Of a stretch of DNA of 64,000 nucleotides, positions 9,385 through 18,320 are shown one piece after another; position 1 is the first letter of the stretch; every line of letters starts with the position of its first letter. The stretch spans positions 1,116,001 through 1,180,000 of the forward strand of contig NZ_CP085211.1 of the NCBI RefSeq assembly GCF_044797955.1, read 5' to 3'. The notes under the pieces were generated by a model. The model made no database searches. It had not been told where the DNA came from and saw only the letters and a list, made by a program, of their open reading frames with translations. The DNA comes from Idiomarina seosinensis_A. GTDB taxonomy: Bacteria; Pseudomonadota; Gammaproteobacteria; Enterobacterales; Alteromonadaceae. Both the position numbers and the translations under genes were made by a program.

Positions 9385-10956
9385 TTAATGTGAGTTGCTG
9401 AAGCGTCGAATTAGCTTGTACAGGTCATCGGTGGTTTTCTGCAGACGACTACTGGACAGTGATGTTTCTTTCGCATTTTCGCTGGCGGTGCGCGAGCTAT
9501 CCGCAATTTCAGTCACTTGTTGGTTAATGTGCTCGACAACACCACTTTGCTCTTCTACGGCAGAAGACATCTGCAATGCCATATCGTTGATGGACTGTAC
9601 AGCCTGTAAAATTTCCTCCAGGGATTTCTCTGTTTTGCCAACCATTTCGACCCCCTGACCGGCCGCATCTTCGCCTTCCTTGGAAACTTGAACAGCATTT
9701 CCGGCCTTTTGGATAAGGTTTTCAATGATACTGTGAATACCATCGGTAGAGTCCCGGGTACGGGTAGCCAGAGTGCGGACCTCATCGGCAACAACGCTAA
9801 AGCCGCGACCGTGCTCACCGGCGCGCGCGGCTTCAATGGCAGCGTTAAGCGCCAGTAAGTTGGTTTGATCAGCAATGGCGGTAATTAGATCCGCGGCTTT
9901 GCCAATTTCATCGGTGGATTCTGAAAGCTCATGTACGGTGCTGGCGATCGCCGAAACCGACGAGCTTAACTGATGAATAGCCTGCAGGGCCTGAGCAGCA
10001 ACATCGGTTCCGGTATTAACGCGAGTGGCTGCATAATCAGACTTCTCTGCACTACTTTGTACGCTGCGGCTAACTTCCTGAATAGAAGTCGACATCTCAT
10101 TAATCGCCGAGGCAATGTCCTGAGTCTTTTGATTTTGCTCTTCGATTAGGGCGTTGCTGGCATCAGCCTGCTCCCGCGTCGCATGCACGATGGAATTTAG
10201 CGTTGCAACTGAGTCCTCAACGCGGGTCATGGCAGTGCGGGCCCGCGCAGCCTCGCTGAGCAACATCATTTCGAGCTGAGCTTTACTGCCGATATCCTTT
10301 GAATAGGTGGCAGCGACGACCTTCTCAGTAAAGGCATCGGGCTTAAGCTGCAGCAGTTCCTGATATTCTTTCTCGATATGCCGGTTATTGGTAAGGCATA
10401 ACAGAATGCCTGTCACGATAACAGGCAGGGCTGCTGTCGGACTCAGAATAATGGCTGTGAACGCGGCGACCAGCAGACTGGGTAGCCAAATATGAGCCAG
10501 TTGCCGGCCATAAAAGCCCAGGTACTGAGCGGCAGAAAAGGGTTTCTTGCCAGCCCGCATCCGCGCATAAACCCGTTCAGCGCGCCTTTTTTGTTGCTCG
10601 CCCGGTATTACCCGCACGGACTCAAAACCAATAATGTCATCGCCATCAAATATCGGCGTCACATAAGCGCTGACCCAATAATGATCGCCGTTTTTGCGCC
10701 GGTTTTTAACCAGCCCCATCCAGGGCTTGCCCTGACTAATGGTGTTCCACATATTGGCGTAGACTGCGGGCGGCATATCAGGGTGGCGGACCAAGTTATG
10801 AGGGGCCCCCTGAAGTTCGTCGCGGGTGAAGCCGCTGACTTCTTGAAATGCCTGGTTGAAGTACTGAATATTGCCGTGTTTGTCAGTTGACGAAATCAGG
10901 CGCCGATCACTTGGGAAACGATACTCGTTCTGTGTGACAGGCTGGTTATTTCTCAT
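9385..10956 (-). CDS. Aer-like PAS-domain methyl-accepting chemotaxis protein
   Basis: A 523-residue chemoreceptor. It has an N-terminal PAS domain (about 10-120; NLVRHPDMP and HYWV are typical of Aer-type redox/FAD sensors), a hydrophobic hairpin at about 157-190, a HAMP-like/linker part, then a long coiled-coil MCP signalling domain with the conserved hairpin tip VVADEVRTLATRTRD. It should sit in the inner membrane with its sensor in the cytoplasm and signal to CheA/CheW about energy state. Flavin binding is inferred from the family only. The start follows AGAGAG by 10 bases. It is the first gene of a two-gene unit with the c-di-GMP protein. Confidence 0.88.
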   Translation of the reverse strand: MRNNQPVTQNEYRFPSDRRLISSTDKHGNIQYFNQAFQEVSGFTRDELQGAPHNLVRHPDMPPAVYANMWNTISQGKPWMGLVKNRRKNGDHYWVSAYVTPIFDGDDIIGFESVRVIPGEQQKRRAERVYARMRAGKKPFSAAQYLGFYGRQLAHIWLPSLLVAAFTAIILSPTAALPVIVTGILLCLTNNRHIEKEYQELLQLKPDAFTEKVVAATYSKDIGSKAQLEMMLLSEAARARTAMTRVEDSVATLNSIVHATREQADASNALIEEQNQKTQDIASAINEMSTSIQEVSRSVQSSAEKSDYAATRVNTGTDVAAQALQAIHQLSSSVSAIASTVHELSESTDEIGKAADLITAIADQTNLLALNAAIEAARAGEHGRGFSVVADEVRTLATRTRDSTDGIHSIIENLIQKAGNAVQVSKEGEDAAGQGVEMVGKTEKSLEEILQAVQSINDMALQMSSAVEEQSGVVEHINQQVTEIADSSRTASENAKETSLSSSRLQKTTDDLYKLIRRFSNSH

Positions 10957-11206
10957 TCGAAAAGATCTCTCTGGTTAACTGGCTCTGAATCAAAAATCTT
11001 AAGTTATACAATTAGCCTAGTAGGGGGGATATTAATACGCAAGGCGCGTTTAAACCATACGATTTATGTGGTTATTAACGTATGAAATTTATTAGACAAG
11101 TTTTCAGTAGTGGTGGTTTCAATCTAATTGCAGGCACCAAAATGGCCCCGGATTTTGCGAGTTAATTATAAATAAATAGAGGAAAATGGCTGAAAGCCTT
11201 TAGAAT
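10957..11206. other. Intergenic region upstream of the Aer-like gene
   Basis: About 250 bases, AT-rich, between the receptor gene and tRNA-Pro. It should hold the promoter for the receptor operon on the minus strand, but I cannot pick a convincing sigma-70 or sigma-28 box. A 27-codon frame at 11082-11165 on the plus strand has no ribosome site and is not called. Confidence 0.4.
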
Positions 11207-11283
11207 TGGTCGGCGTGAGAGGATTTGAACCTCCGACCCCTGACACCCCATGACAGTGCGCTACCAAGCTGCGCCACACGCCG
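11207..11283 (-). tRNA. tRNA-Pro(GGG)
   Basis: A 77-nt tRNA with CCA encoded. Acceptor CGGCGTG pairs with CACGCCG, the T arm contains GGTTCGAATCC, and the anticodon loop ATGGGGT gives anticodon GGG. It lies directly downstream of yejM on the same strand, the same place as proL in Escherichia coli. Confidence 0.97.
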
Positions 11284-11295
11284 ACCGCGGAGCGT

Positions 11296-11323
11296 ATATT
11301 ACGGATTTAGCCGCAATAAGCAA
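11296..11323 (-). promoter_or_regulatory. Putative sigma-70 promoter of tRNA-Pro
   Basis: On the minus strand TTGCTT (11318-11323) and TAATAT (11296-11301) are separated by 16 bases, and the tRNA begins 13 bases after the -10 box, with a GC-rich stretch between. Confidence 0.55.
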
Positions 11324-11363
11324 GTATTTTCCGGGCTCTTAAAACTAACTGCTTTAAAATTAA

Positions 11364-13004
11364 TCAGTTACCGCTGTTTTTGCTATCGTAGCTAAAACGC
11401 TTGAGGTCTTTCAAGGCATCAATCAGCACAGGTACTGTAGGATCTGCACCTTTTTTAAGTTCAAAACTGGAAAAGTCATAGACACTGAATTGGCCGGTAT
11501 TATCCAGAATGGTAATATCGTCGCTGGTGTAGATAACAATATAGGGGCTGTAGGTTTCAACCAGTGGCCAGCGTTCATTGACTTTTTGTAAGCTTTTACC
11601 ATTGCTGTAATTTTTCGTGCCACCGGCACAGGACATGGTTTGGGTGAGTACGGTCGGCATCAGATCCATTAATCCGGCGATAGGTCGCGCGGGAATATTG
11701 AAGCCGCGCTCGAACAGCGGTACCGCCATATTCTCGGGCATAAACTGGCGCTGTCCAAGCAATGATTCGGAAGTCGACGGGGCTAACGCGGCAATCAGCA
11801 GCTTCTGTCCCTCAGTTTGCTGTAACAGCTGGCGCAGAGAACCGATGTCCTGTTGCTGCAAAAATACGACATTAATTTGATTTCCGGTCCGGGTACGTAG
11901 ATCTGCTAAAGAGTCGGACTGCCAGTCGGAATGAAATTGAGAAAGCTTTAGTTCGTCTGGCCAGTTGTCAGAGCTATGCCAGTTAACCTGCACTCCAAAG
12001 TCCTGTAGTGGCTTTAAATAAGCCGGCAGCATTTGCTGCGCTGCCAGAGTATCAAGATAAAAATCGGGTAGCCCATAAAGTAATTGAAACAGACCGCCCT
12101 GGCGGTTCGGATGTCCTAATAACTGGACCGGAGCAGGATCAACATTAAAAGCCTGACTTTGTTGTTTGACCTGACGTTGCGCATCGGCATCTAAACGGTC
12201 AAAAACAATCAAAGTGGTTGCCCGGCTGTTTTCAAATTTACTGCAAAGCAGTTGATTTTGCGGGTAGCGTAAGCTGACATTATCCGCTGCCATCAACATT
12301 TGCTGCTGAGCCTGATAACTTTGTGCGTCAATAAAACCATGTTTGGCCATCAACGTTTTTGCGGTTGTCGGATAAGACAGCGGGAACATATCGTCCTGCT
12401 GGGTGATCGGCTCGTATAATTCCGCATCAGCCCAGACATGAGTTAAATGACTACTGAAAAAGCACAACACAAAGATAGCCACAGCCGGAGCCCCAAGTCG
12501 CCGTTGCTGTAATTCCTGCAAATGCTTCCAGGTGTAGTTAGCAATCAGCAGTTGTACGCCCAGAATAACCAGGAAACCCAGCAAGGTAGCTAAGATAATC
12601 AAAAAGCTGGCACCGGTGAACACACTTTCTGCATCCTTTGCCATTTGTGCCAGAGAATAAGCGTTGAGATGATAACCGTACTGACGGAAAAATAATAAAT
12701 CGGCAGTTAACGCAATAATGCCCAGCGAGCCAACTAATGCCGACCAGCCGCGCAGTATTCGCGAGTAAGGCAGTAGCAGACAAAAGGGAAAAATCAGGAC
12801 AATAAAAAAGACAAAGGGCAAGAACGCAAAATGGCCAATCCAGTTGACCAGGGTATACAGGGTGCCAATGGCCGAGTCGGACGGTGGGGTGGCTTCGATA
12901 TAAAGCGCACCCAGTATCAGACAGAGAATAATGTTGATAAAGGTAAACCAATGACCCCAACTGATCAGCCGGGCGATCTTATCGCGGCGTTGGTGTTTTC
13001 CCAT
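11364..13004 (-). CDS. yejM: YejM/LapC-like inner-membrane pseudo-sulfatase
   Basis: A 546-residue protein with five N-terminal membrane segments (within about 12-200) and a large periplasmic domain of the alkaline phosphatase/sulfatase fold. E. coli YejM (LapC/PbgA) senses lipopolysaccharide in the inner membrane and, through LapB, controls FtsH turnover of LpxC; its enzyme-like domain is thought to be non-catalytic or weakly catalytic. The TM layout, length and the divergent yejK neighbour support orthology; the periplasmic part is diverged. The gene is followed by tRNA-Pro as in E. coli. Confidence 0.85.
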   Translation of the reverse strand: MGKHQRRDKIARLISWGHWFTFINIILCLILGALYIEATPPSDSAIGTLYTLVNWIGHFAFLPFVFFIVLIFPFCLLLPYSRILRGWSALVGSLGIIALTADLLFFRQYGYHLNAYSLAQMAKDAESVFTGASFLIILATLLGFLVILGVQLLIANYTWKHLQELQQRRLGAPAVAIFVLCFFSSHLTHVWADAELYEPITQQDDMFPLSYPTTAKTLMAKHGFIDAQSYQAQQQMLMAADNVSLRYPQNQLLCSKFENSRATTLIVFDRLDADAQRQVKQQSQAFNVDPAPVQLLGHPNRQGGLFQLLYGLPDFYLDTLAAQQMLPAYLKPLQDFGVQVNWHSSDNWPDELKLSQFHSDWQSDSLADLRTRTGNQINVVFLQQQDIGSLRQLLQQTEGQKLLIAALAPSTSESLLGQRQFMPENMAVPLFERGFNIPARPIAGLMDLMPTVLTQTMSCAGGTKNYSNGKSLQKVNERWPLVETYSPYIVIYTSDDITILDNTGQFSVYDFSSFELKKGADPTVPVLIDALKDLKRFSYDSKNSGN

Positions 13005-13075
13005 TCTTAATTATTCCCGTGATACACTATAGGTGATAAGTCTAACACAGCGATTTTGCAAGGATAGTCCCGCAT

Positions 13076-14119
13076 ATGCAACTACGCATTGAAAACAGCA
13101 TTATTCACGAGTTTTACCGCCATGACGAACAAATGGGCCTGCGGCTTGCACCGGAAGCCTTGCCCGAAGACGAGCAACTGCATGAATTACTGGAAGAATT
13201 AACTCAGGTTTATGTTAATAAACCGGCTAAAGGCTACGCCAGTTTCCTGACTGAAGCCGACGATGGCGAGCGCAGTCAGTTTCCGGATATTTTAAAACAG
13301 TGGCAGCAAGATGAATTGCAATTTGTTGAGTTCAGTCAGCAGGCGAGTCGATTGTTATTGCAGCAGCTGCAAAATTACAAAATGCTGGAAGCCGGTTTTC
13401 TGCTGATTACCCGCTATCAGCACCTCAGCACGGATTATCTGCTGGTGGCATTTTTGCCGGTCAAAGAAGGGGTGTCAATTAACCCGGATTTGGCCGTTAA
13501 CAAGTCATCACAGCTGGATATCAGCAAAGTACAGCTGGCTGCGCGTATTGATTTAACGGAATGGGCTACTAATCGTGATAGCGAGCGCTATATTTCGTTT
13601 ATTAAAGGCCGCGCAGGGCGCAAAGTCTCGGATTTCTTTCTCGACTTCTTAGGTTGTACTGAGCGTCTGAACTCAAAATCGCAGACGCAGACGCTAATTG
13701 AAGCGGTTAACGAATACGGTCAACAGGCCGAGCTTGAGCCTCAACAACGTCAGTCGCTGAATGCTGTAGCTTATGAATATTGTGATCAACAGTGGAAGCA
13801 GGGTGAGGATGTCCGGGTTAAGGATTTGTCTGAGCACTTTGCTCAGGCTCAGCCCGCCGACAAAAGCTTTGCCGATTTTAGTCGCGACTATGCCGAGCAG
13901 CAACAGGCTGAGCTGCCTGAAGAATTTCCGGCGGATAAGTCGACACTACGCAAGCTGGTTAAGTTTCAGGGCCAGGGCGGTGGTGTCAGTGTCGGCTTTG
14001 ATCATACTCAGCTGGGCGAGCGTATTGATTATGATGCCGCTACGGATACGCTGACAATTCATGGCACGCCACCTAACCTTCGTGATCAATTAAGACGTTA
14101 TTTCGGTATTGATAGTTAA
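13076..14119 (+). CDS. yejK: Nucleoid-associated protein YejK/NdpA
   Basis: A 347-residue protein of the NdpA family, which associates with the nucleoid and binds topoisomerase subunits in E. coli. The N-terminus (QLRIENSIIHEF), the central FIKGRAGRKVSDFF block and the C-terminal QGGGVSVGFD segment are characteristic, and the length is usual (about 335 in E. coli). The start follows AAGGA by about 10 bases. It is divergent from yejM; yejL, which lies between them in E. coli, is absent here. Confidence 0.92.
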   Translation: MQLRIENSIIHEFYRHDEQMGLRLAPEALPEDEQLHELLEELTQVYVNKPAKGYASFLTEADDGERSQFPDILKQWQQDELQFVEFSQQASRLLLQQLQNYKMLEAGFLLITRYQHLSTDYLLVAFLPVKEGVSINPDLAVNKSSQLDISKVQLAARIDLTEWATNRDSERYISFIKGRAGRKVSDFFLDFLGCTERLNSKSQTQTLIEAVNEYGQQAELEPQQRQSLNAVAYEYCDQQWKQGEDVRVKDLSEHFAQAQPADKSFADFSRDYAEQQQAELPEEFPADKSTLRKLVKFQGQGGGVSVGFDHTQLGERIDYDAATDTLTIHGTPPNLRDQLRRYFGIDS

Positions 14120-14147
14120 TCGGTGCGGTTATTTGAAGGTGAAAAGA

Positions 14148-14172
14148 AAACGCCGGCTTTAAGCCGGCGTTT
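14148..14172. terminator. Bidirectional terminator between yejK and cspD
   Basis: A 10-bp stem AAACGCCGGC / GCCGGCGTTT with loop TTTAA, A-rich on the left and T-rich on the right, placed between convergent genes and so able to serve both. Confidence 0.8.
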
Positions 14173-14200
14173 GTTAAGTATGTTTTAGTAAGTAAAACCA

Positions 14201-14416
14201 CTACTTGTCGGTGGTGCCCGGAACAATATTGGAGGCATGCAGGCCTTTAGGCCCTTCTTCCAATTCAAACTCGACGGTTTGACCGGCTTTAAGAGTGCGA
14301 TACCCCTCCATATCGATGGTGGAGTAGTGTGCGAAGATGTCACCTTCACGGTCCTGACTCTCAATAAAGCCAAAGCCTTTTGAGTTATTGAACCATTTCA
14401 CTTTTCCGGTAGCCAT
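14201..14416 (-). CDS. cspD: Cold-shock-domain protein CspD
   Basis: A 71-residue single OB-fold cold-shock-domain protein. RNP1 (KGFGFI) and RNP2 (DIFAHY) nucleic-acid binding motifs are present, and the HYSTIDMEGYRTLKAGQ segment is diagnostic of CspD, not CspA. E. coli CspD inhibits DNA replication in stationary phase. The place next to and divergent from clpS-clpA is the same as in E. coli. The start follows a GAAGGAAG ribosome site. Confidence 0.93.
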   Translation of the reverse strand: MATGKVKWFNNSKGFGFIESQDREGDIFAHYSTIDMEGYRTLKAGQTVEFELEEGPKGLHASNIVPGTTDK

Positions 14417-14638
14417 ACTTCTACTTCCTTCTTTTGCAACAGAGAATTTTTTTTATTATTAGAGTACTCGCAGTGCCAACTTGAAATTGATCGATGTCAG
14501 CACCATGTCTACTCTAGGAAATGCAGGGTAATAGTCAAGCATTTGTGGTGAAAAAACCAACATTTTTGTTAATGCTTTTCGAATAAAATACCAAAGACCC
14601 GTAACAAATACACTATAGTGATAATAGGTTATTGATAC

Positions 14639-14953
14639 ATGAGTCAGTCTGACCATCAGCATCTCTTTGATTTAGAAGAGAAAGAAAAACAGGAGCCTAA
14701 GCCTCCTTCGATGTATAAAGTTATCCTGAACAACGATGACTACACACCGATGGATTTTGTCATTGAAGTGTTGATGAAATTTTTTAAGATGGATTCGGAA
14801 CGTGCTACCGACACAATGTTGCAGGTGCACTATAAAGGGAAAGCCGTCTGCGGGGTTTATTCCGCAGAAATTGCAGAGACAAAAGTCGTACAGGTCAACC
14901 AATATGCGCGCGAAAATCAGCATCCTTTGTTATGTACAATGGAGCAGGAATAA
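14639..14953 (+). CDS. clpS: ClpS N-degron adaptor
   Basis: A 104-residue adaptor that delivers proteins with bulky hydrophobic N-terminal residues to ClpAP. The core shows the NNDDYTPMDFV pocket and VHYKGKAVCGVY, and the N-terminus is a flexible charged tail (residues 1-25), all as in E. coli ClpS (106 residues). It stands 26 bases before clpA, so the adaptor and unfoldase are made together. The aminoacyl transferases Bpt and Aat, which create its substrates, lie a few kb downstream. Confidence 0.96.
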   Translation: MSQSDHQHLFDLEEKEKQEPKPPSMYKVILNNDDYTPMDFVIEVLMKFFKMDSERATDTMLQVHYKGKAVCGVYSAEIAETKVVQVNQYARENQHPLLCTMEQE

Positions 14954-14979
14954 GCCAGCATGGCGGTAAGGAGTGGTAA

Positions 14980-17253
14980 ATGTTAAATAAAGCCCTTGAA
15001 TTAACGTTAAACGATGCCTTTCGTTTAGCGCGCGAACGTCACCATGAACTGATGACCGTGGAGCACCTGTTAGTCGCATTGCTGGAAAACCCTGATGCCG
15101 CAGATGTTTTGCGAGCTTGTGGTGCTAATTTTGAGCAGCTGAAAGAAGAGTTGCTCAGCTATATCGATCGCAGTACCCCGGCCTTTGAAAGCGCTGACGA
15201 AACAACGGATACGCAACCTACACTGGGCTTTCAACGGGTATTGCAACGAGCCGTTTTTCATGTGCAGTCATCGGGTAATGCGGAAGTAACCGGTGCTAAC
15301 GTGTTGGTGGCAATTTTTAGTGAACAAGAATCACAGGCTGTTTACTTACTGAACAAATACGAAATCACCCGGTTGGATATTGTTAATTACATTTCGCACG
15401 GCAGTTCGCGCATGGAAGATGAAGCTGGCGATGATGATGAGCCGGTTGACGAGGAAGAAGCTGCCGAGATGCAGGAAGATCAAAAAAGCCATTTAAAGCG
15501 CTTTTGCAGCAATCTTAATATGCAGGCAAAAGAAGGCCGCATCGATCCCCTCATTGGCCGTGACTTCGAGGTAGAGCGCTGTGCGCAGATACTTTGCCGG
15601 CGACGTAAAAATAACCCGCTATTGGTTGGTGAGGCGGGTGTCGGTAAAACGGCAATAGCTGAGGGTCTTGCGTATCGCATTGTTAACAATAACGTACCCG
15701 AAATTCTTCAGGACGCGGTGATTTATTCCCTTGATATGGGCGGCCTGCTGGCTGGTACAAAATATCGCGGAGACTTCGAAAAACGCTTCAAACAGTTGCT
15801 TAAAGAACTTAGTGAGCGCGAAAACGCCATTTTGTTTATTGACGAAATACACACTATTATCGGTGCCGGTGCGGCCAGTGGTGGTGTTCTTGACGCTTCC
15901 AATTTGTTAAAGCCGTTACTTTCCAGTGGCCAGCTTAAATGCATTGGCTCGACCACTTATACTGAGTTTAAAAACGTTTTCGAAAAAGATCGCGCCCTGG
16001 TGCGTCGATTCCAGAAAGTTGATGTTATCGAACCTTCAGTCGAGGATACGACAAAAATCCTGATGGGGCTGAAGGATCGGTACGAAAGTCATCACGGTAT
16101 TCGCTATACGCAACCGGCGATTAAAGCCGCTGCTGAGCTTTCGGCTAAATACATTAACGAACGCCATTTGCCGGATAAAGCCATTGATGTGATGGATGAA
16201 GCAGGCGCCTCACAGCGCTTACTGCCGCCGTCCAAACGCCGTAAAACCGTGGGTGTGCAGGACATTGAAACTATTATCGCCAAAATCGCCCGTATTCCCG
16301 AGCAATCGGTTTCGCGGACCGATCAGGATGTTCTGCAACAGCTGGATCGTAACCTGAAAATGGTGGTCTTTGGTCAGGATGAAGCCATTGATAAACTGAC
16401 ATCAGCGATTCGCCTGTCGCGCTCGGGCCTTGGTAATGAGCAACAACCGATCGGTTCATTTTTGTTTGCCGGCCCGACTGGGGTAGGTAAAACTGAGGTG
16501 ACCCAGCAGCTTGCCAAGGCGATGGGTATCGAATTGGTGCGTTTTGACATGTCCGAATACATGGAACGTCATGCTGTCAGCCGTTTGATTGGCGCCCCTC
16601 CGGGCTACGTTGGTTTTGATCAGGGCGGCCTGTTAACAGACTCGGTAATCAAGCAACCGCATTGTGTGTTGTTGCTGGATGAGATCGAAAAGGCACACCC
16701 GGATGTGTTTAACATTCTGCTACAGGTAATGGATAACGGAACCTTAACGGACAATAATGGCCGTAAAGCTGATTTCCGTAATGTCATTATCGTTATGACG
16801 ACTAACGCTGGTGTCCGTGAAACTGTTCGCAAGTCTATTGGCTTTAAACAGCAGGACCACAGTCACGATGCGATGGCCGAAATTAACCGTACCTTTACTC
16901 CGGAATTCCGTAACCGGCTGGATAGCATTGTCTGGTTTAATCATCTGGATGAAGAAGTTATCAAGCAGGTGGTTGATAAGTTTATTACCGAACTGCAGGC
17001 GCAGCTGGATCGTAAAGGCGTATCGCTGGAGGTTGATCAGGCGGCAATGGACTGGCTTGCCGCTAAAGGTTACGACAAACAAATGGGAGCGCGGCCAATG
17101 GGGCGTGTTATCCAGGAGAACGTGAAGAAAACACTAGCCAATGAAATTTTATTTGGTCAGTTAACTCGCGGTGGCCGGGTGGTTGTTTCTAAAGGCGCCG
17201 GTGATGAATTAACCTTTGATTACGACAGCAGTAACGAGGCGGTCGAAAGTTAG
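14980..17253 (+). CDS. clpA: ClpA unfoldase subunit of ClpAP
   Basis: A 757-residue AAA+ ATPase with the ClpS-binding N domain (1-145), an acidic linker (about 147-167), and two AAA modules: Walker A GEAGVGKT near 217-224 and GPTGVGKT near 498-505, Walker B LFIDEIH and LLLDEIEKAH. The ClpP-binding loop carries IGF near residue 625, as expected. It unfolds N-degron and ssrA-tagged proteins for ClpP. It is read with clpS and ends at a strong terminator. Confidence 0.97.
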   Translation: MLNKALELTLNDAFRLARERHHELMTVEHLLVALLENPDAADVLRACGANFEQLKEELLSYIDRSTPAFESADETTDTQPTLGFQRVLQRAVFHVQSSGNAEVTGANVLVAIFSEQESQAVYLLNKYEITRLDIVNYISHGSSRMEDEAGDDDEPVDEEEAAEMQEDQKSHLKRFCSNLNMQAKEGRIDPLIGRDFEVERCAQILCRRRKNNPLLVGEAGVGKTAIAEGLAYRIVNNNVPEILQDAVIYSLDMGGLLAGTKYRGDFEKRFKQLLKELSERENAILFIDEIHTIIGAGAASGGVLDASNLLKPLLSSGQLKCIGSTTYTEFKNVFEKDRALVRRFQKVDVIEPSVEDTTKILMGLKDRYESHHGIRYTQPAIKAAAELSAKYINERHLPDKAIDVMDEAGASQRLLPPSKRRKTVGVQDIETIIAKIARIPEQSVSRTDQDVLQQLDRNLKMVVFGQDEAIDKLTSAIRLSRSGLGNEQQPIGSFLFAGPTGVGKTEVTQQLAKAMGIELVRFDMSEYMERHAVSRLIGAPPGYVGFDQGGLLTDSVIKQPHCVLLLDEIEKAHPDVFNILLQVMDNGTLTDNNGRKADFRNVIIVMTTNAGVRETVRKSIGFKQQDHSHDAMAEINRTFTPEFRNRLDSIVWFNHLDEEVIKQVVDKFITELQAQLDRKGVSLEVDQAAMDWLAAKGYDKQMGARPMGRVIQENVKKTLANEILFGQLTRGGRVVVSKGAGDELTFDYDSSNEAVES

Positions 17254-17292
17254 TTGCCGGAGTCGCTGCAGTACAAACCGGACAAGGAAAAC

Positions 17293-17324
17293 AAAAAAGC
17301 TGCTTGAAAAGCAGCTTTTTTTTT
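17293..17324. terminator. Terminator between clpA and infA
   Basis: Stem AAGCTGCTT / AAGCAGCTT with a 3-base loop and A and T runs on either side, so it can act on clpA (plus) and infA (minus). Confidence 0.85.
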
Positions 17325-17337
17325 ATGACTTATTAGC

Positions 17338-17556
17338 TTAACGGGCGCGGAAGACGATGCGTCCTTTACTGAGATCGTAAGGAGTTAATTGAACCGTTAC
17401 TGTGTCGCCGGTTAAAATACGAATATAGTGCTTACGCATTTTACCTGAGATGTGTGCAGTAACGACATGCCCGTTTTCCAGCTCAACACGGAACATTGTA
17501 TTCGGCAAGGTATCTAGTACGGTGCCCTGCATTTCAATGCTGTCTTCTTTCGCCAT
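17338..17556 (-). CDS. infA: Translation initiation factor IF-1
   Basis: A 72-residue OB-fold protein nearly identical to the E. coli factor through MAKEDSIEMQGTVLDTLPN and the C-terminal DLSKGRIVFRAR. It binds the 30S A site during initiation. The ATG follows AGAGGA. The tRNA-Ser gene that sits between clpA and infA in E. coli is missing here. Confidence 0.98.
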   Translation of the reverse strand: MAKEDSIEMQGTVLDTLPNTMFRVELENGHVVTAHISGKMRKHYIRILTGDTVTVQLTPYDLSKGRIVFRAR

Positions 17557-17603
17557 TAATATCCTCTGATTTTCTGGTTATTGTGCGTTTTCGCACGACT
17601 GTC

Positions 17604-18320
17604 TTAACGTTTGGTTGATTTTACCGCTTTTTGCCAGTGATTGCCAATGAGTCGTTCATTTGGGGTAAACCGGGCTTTATAATTCATCTTTTGACACTCG
17701 TCGATTTGGTAGCCTAAGTACAAATAATCTTTGTTGCGTTGCTGACACAAGTCAATAAGTTGCAATATTGCATAAGTGCCTAAAGAACGCGCCGCTAGCT
17801 GCGGATGAAAAAAGGTGTACATCGCCGACAGAGCATCGGGTACGGCATCAATGACTGAAACCATCACCAGATTCTGATCGGCATCGCGCCATTCGATGTA
17901 TTCCGGTGTCATCCAGTCGCAGTCGCACCAGTACCAGAAGCCCTCGGCATCGGGGGGATACATTCCGCCATCGCGGTGGCGCTGTTCGATAAACTGGCAA
18001 AACAGCGCGCTGTAATCAGCAGCCGGTTGCTGCACGGTGCGCCTTACCAGATCCTTGTTGTTGTTGATCACCCGACGCTGATTTTTACTGTAACTGAATT
18101 CATTCGCCAACACCCTTATCGACTGGCAGGCCTGACATAAACGACAATAGGGGCGGTAGACATCATTGTGCGAGCGCCGAAAACCGTGCTGCAGCAGATA
18201 TTGATAGCGTTCGGTATTCATTGCACATTGCTGGTCGGGTACGGCGACGATCAGACGCTCGTTCTGATCCTGTAAATATCCACAGGCTGTTTCGCGGGTA
18301 ATGCCAAACTGCATCGTCAT
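17604..18320 (-). CDS. bpt: Aspartate/glutamate leucyltransferase Bpt
   Basis: A 238-residue aminoacyl-tRNA-protein transferase of the ATE family. Bacterial Bpt adds leucine to N-terminal Asp or Glu and so makes a ClpS substrate. The conserved Cys cluster YCRLCQACQS and the YLGYQIDECQKMNYK segment are present. The start at 18320 overlaps the aat stop as ATGA; a more upstream ATG would lie deep within aat and is rejected. It is translationally coupled to aat. Arginyl-transferase activity, as in eukaryotic ATE1, is less likely for this bacterial branch. Confidence 0.9.
   Translation of the reverse strand: MTMQFGITRETACGYLQDQNERLIVAVPDQQCAMNTERYQYLLQHGFRRSHNDVYRPYCRLCQACQSIRVLANEFSYSKNQRRVINNNKDLVRRTVQQPAADYSALFCQFIEQRHRDGGMYPPDAEGFWYWCDCDWMTPEYIEWRDADQNLVMVSVIDAVPDALSAMYTFFHPQLAARSLGTYAILQLIDLCQQRNKDYLYLGYQIDECQKMNYKARFTPNERLIGNHWQKAVKSTKR

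Noticed and set aside
11082..11165. A 27-codon plus-strand frame (MKFIRQVFSSGG...)
   Set aside because: No ribosome site, no recognisable motif, and length within chance.
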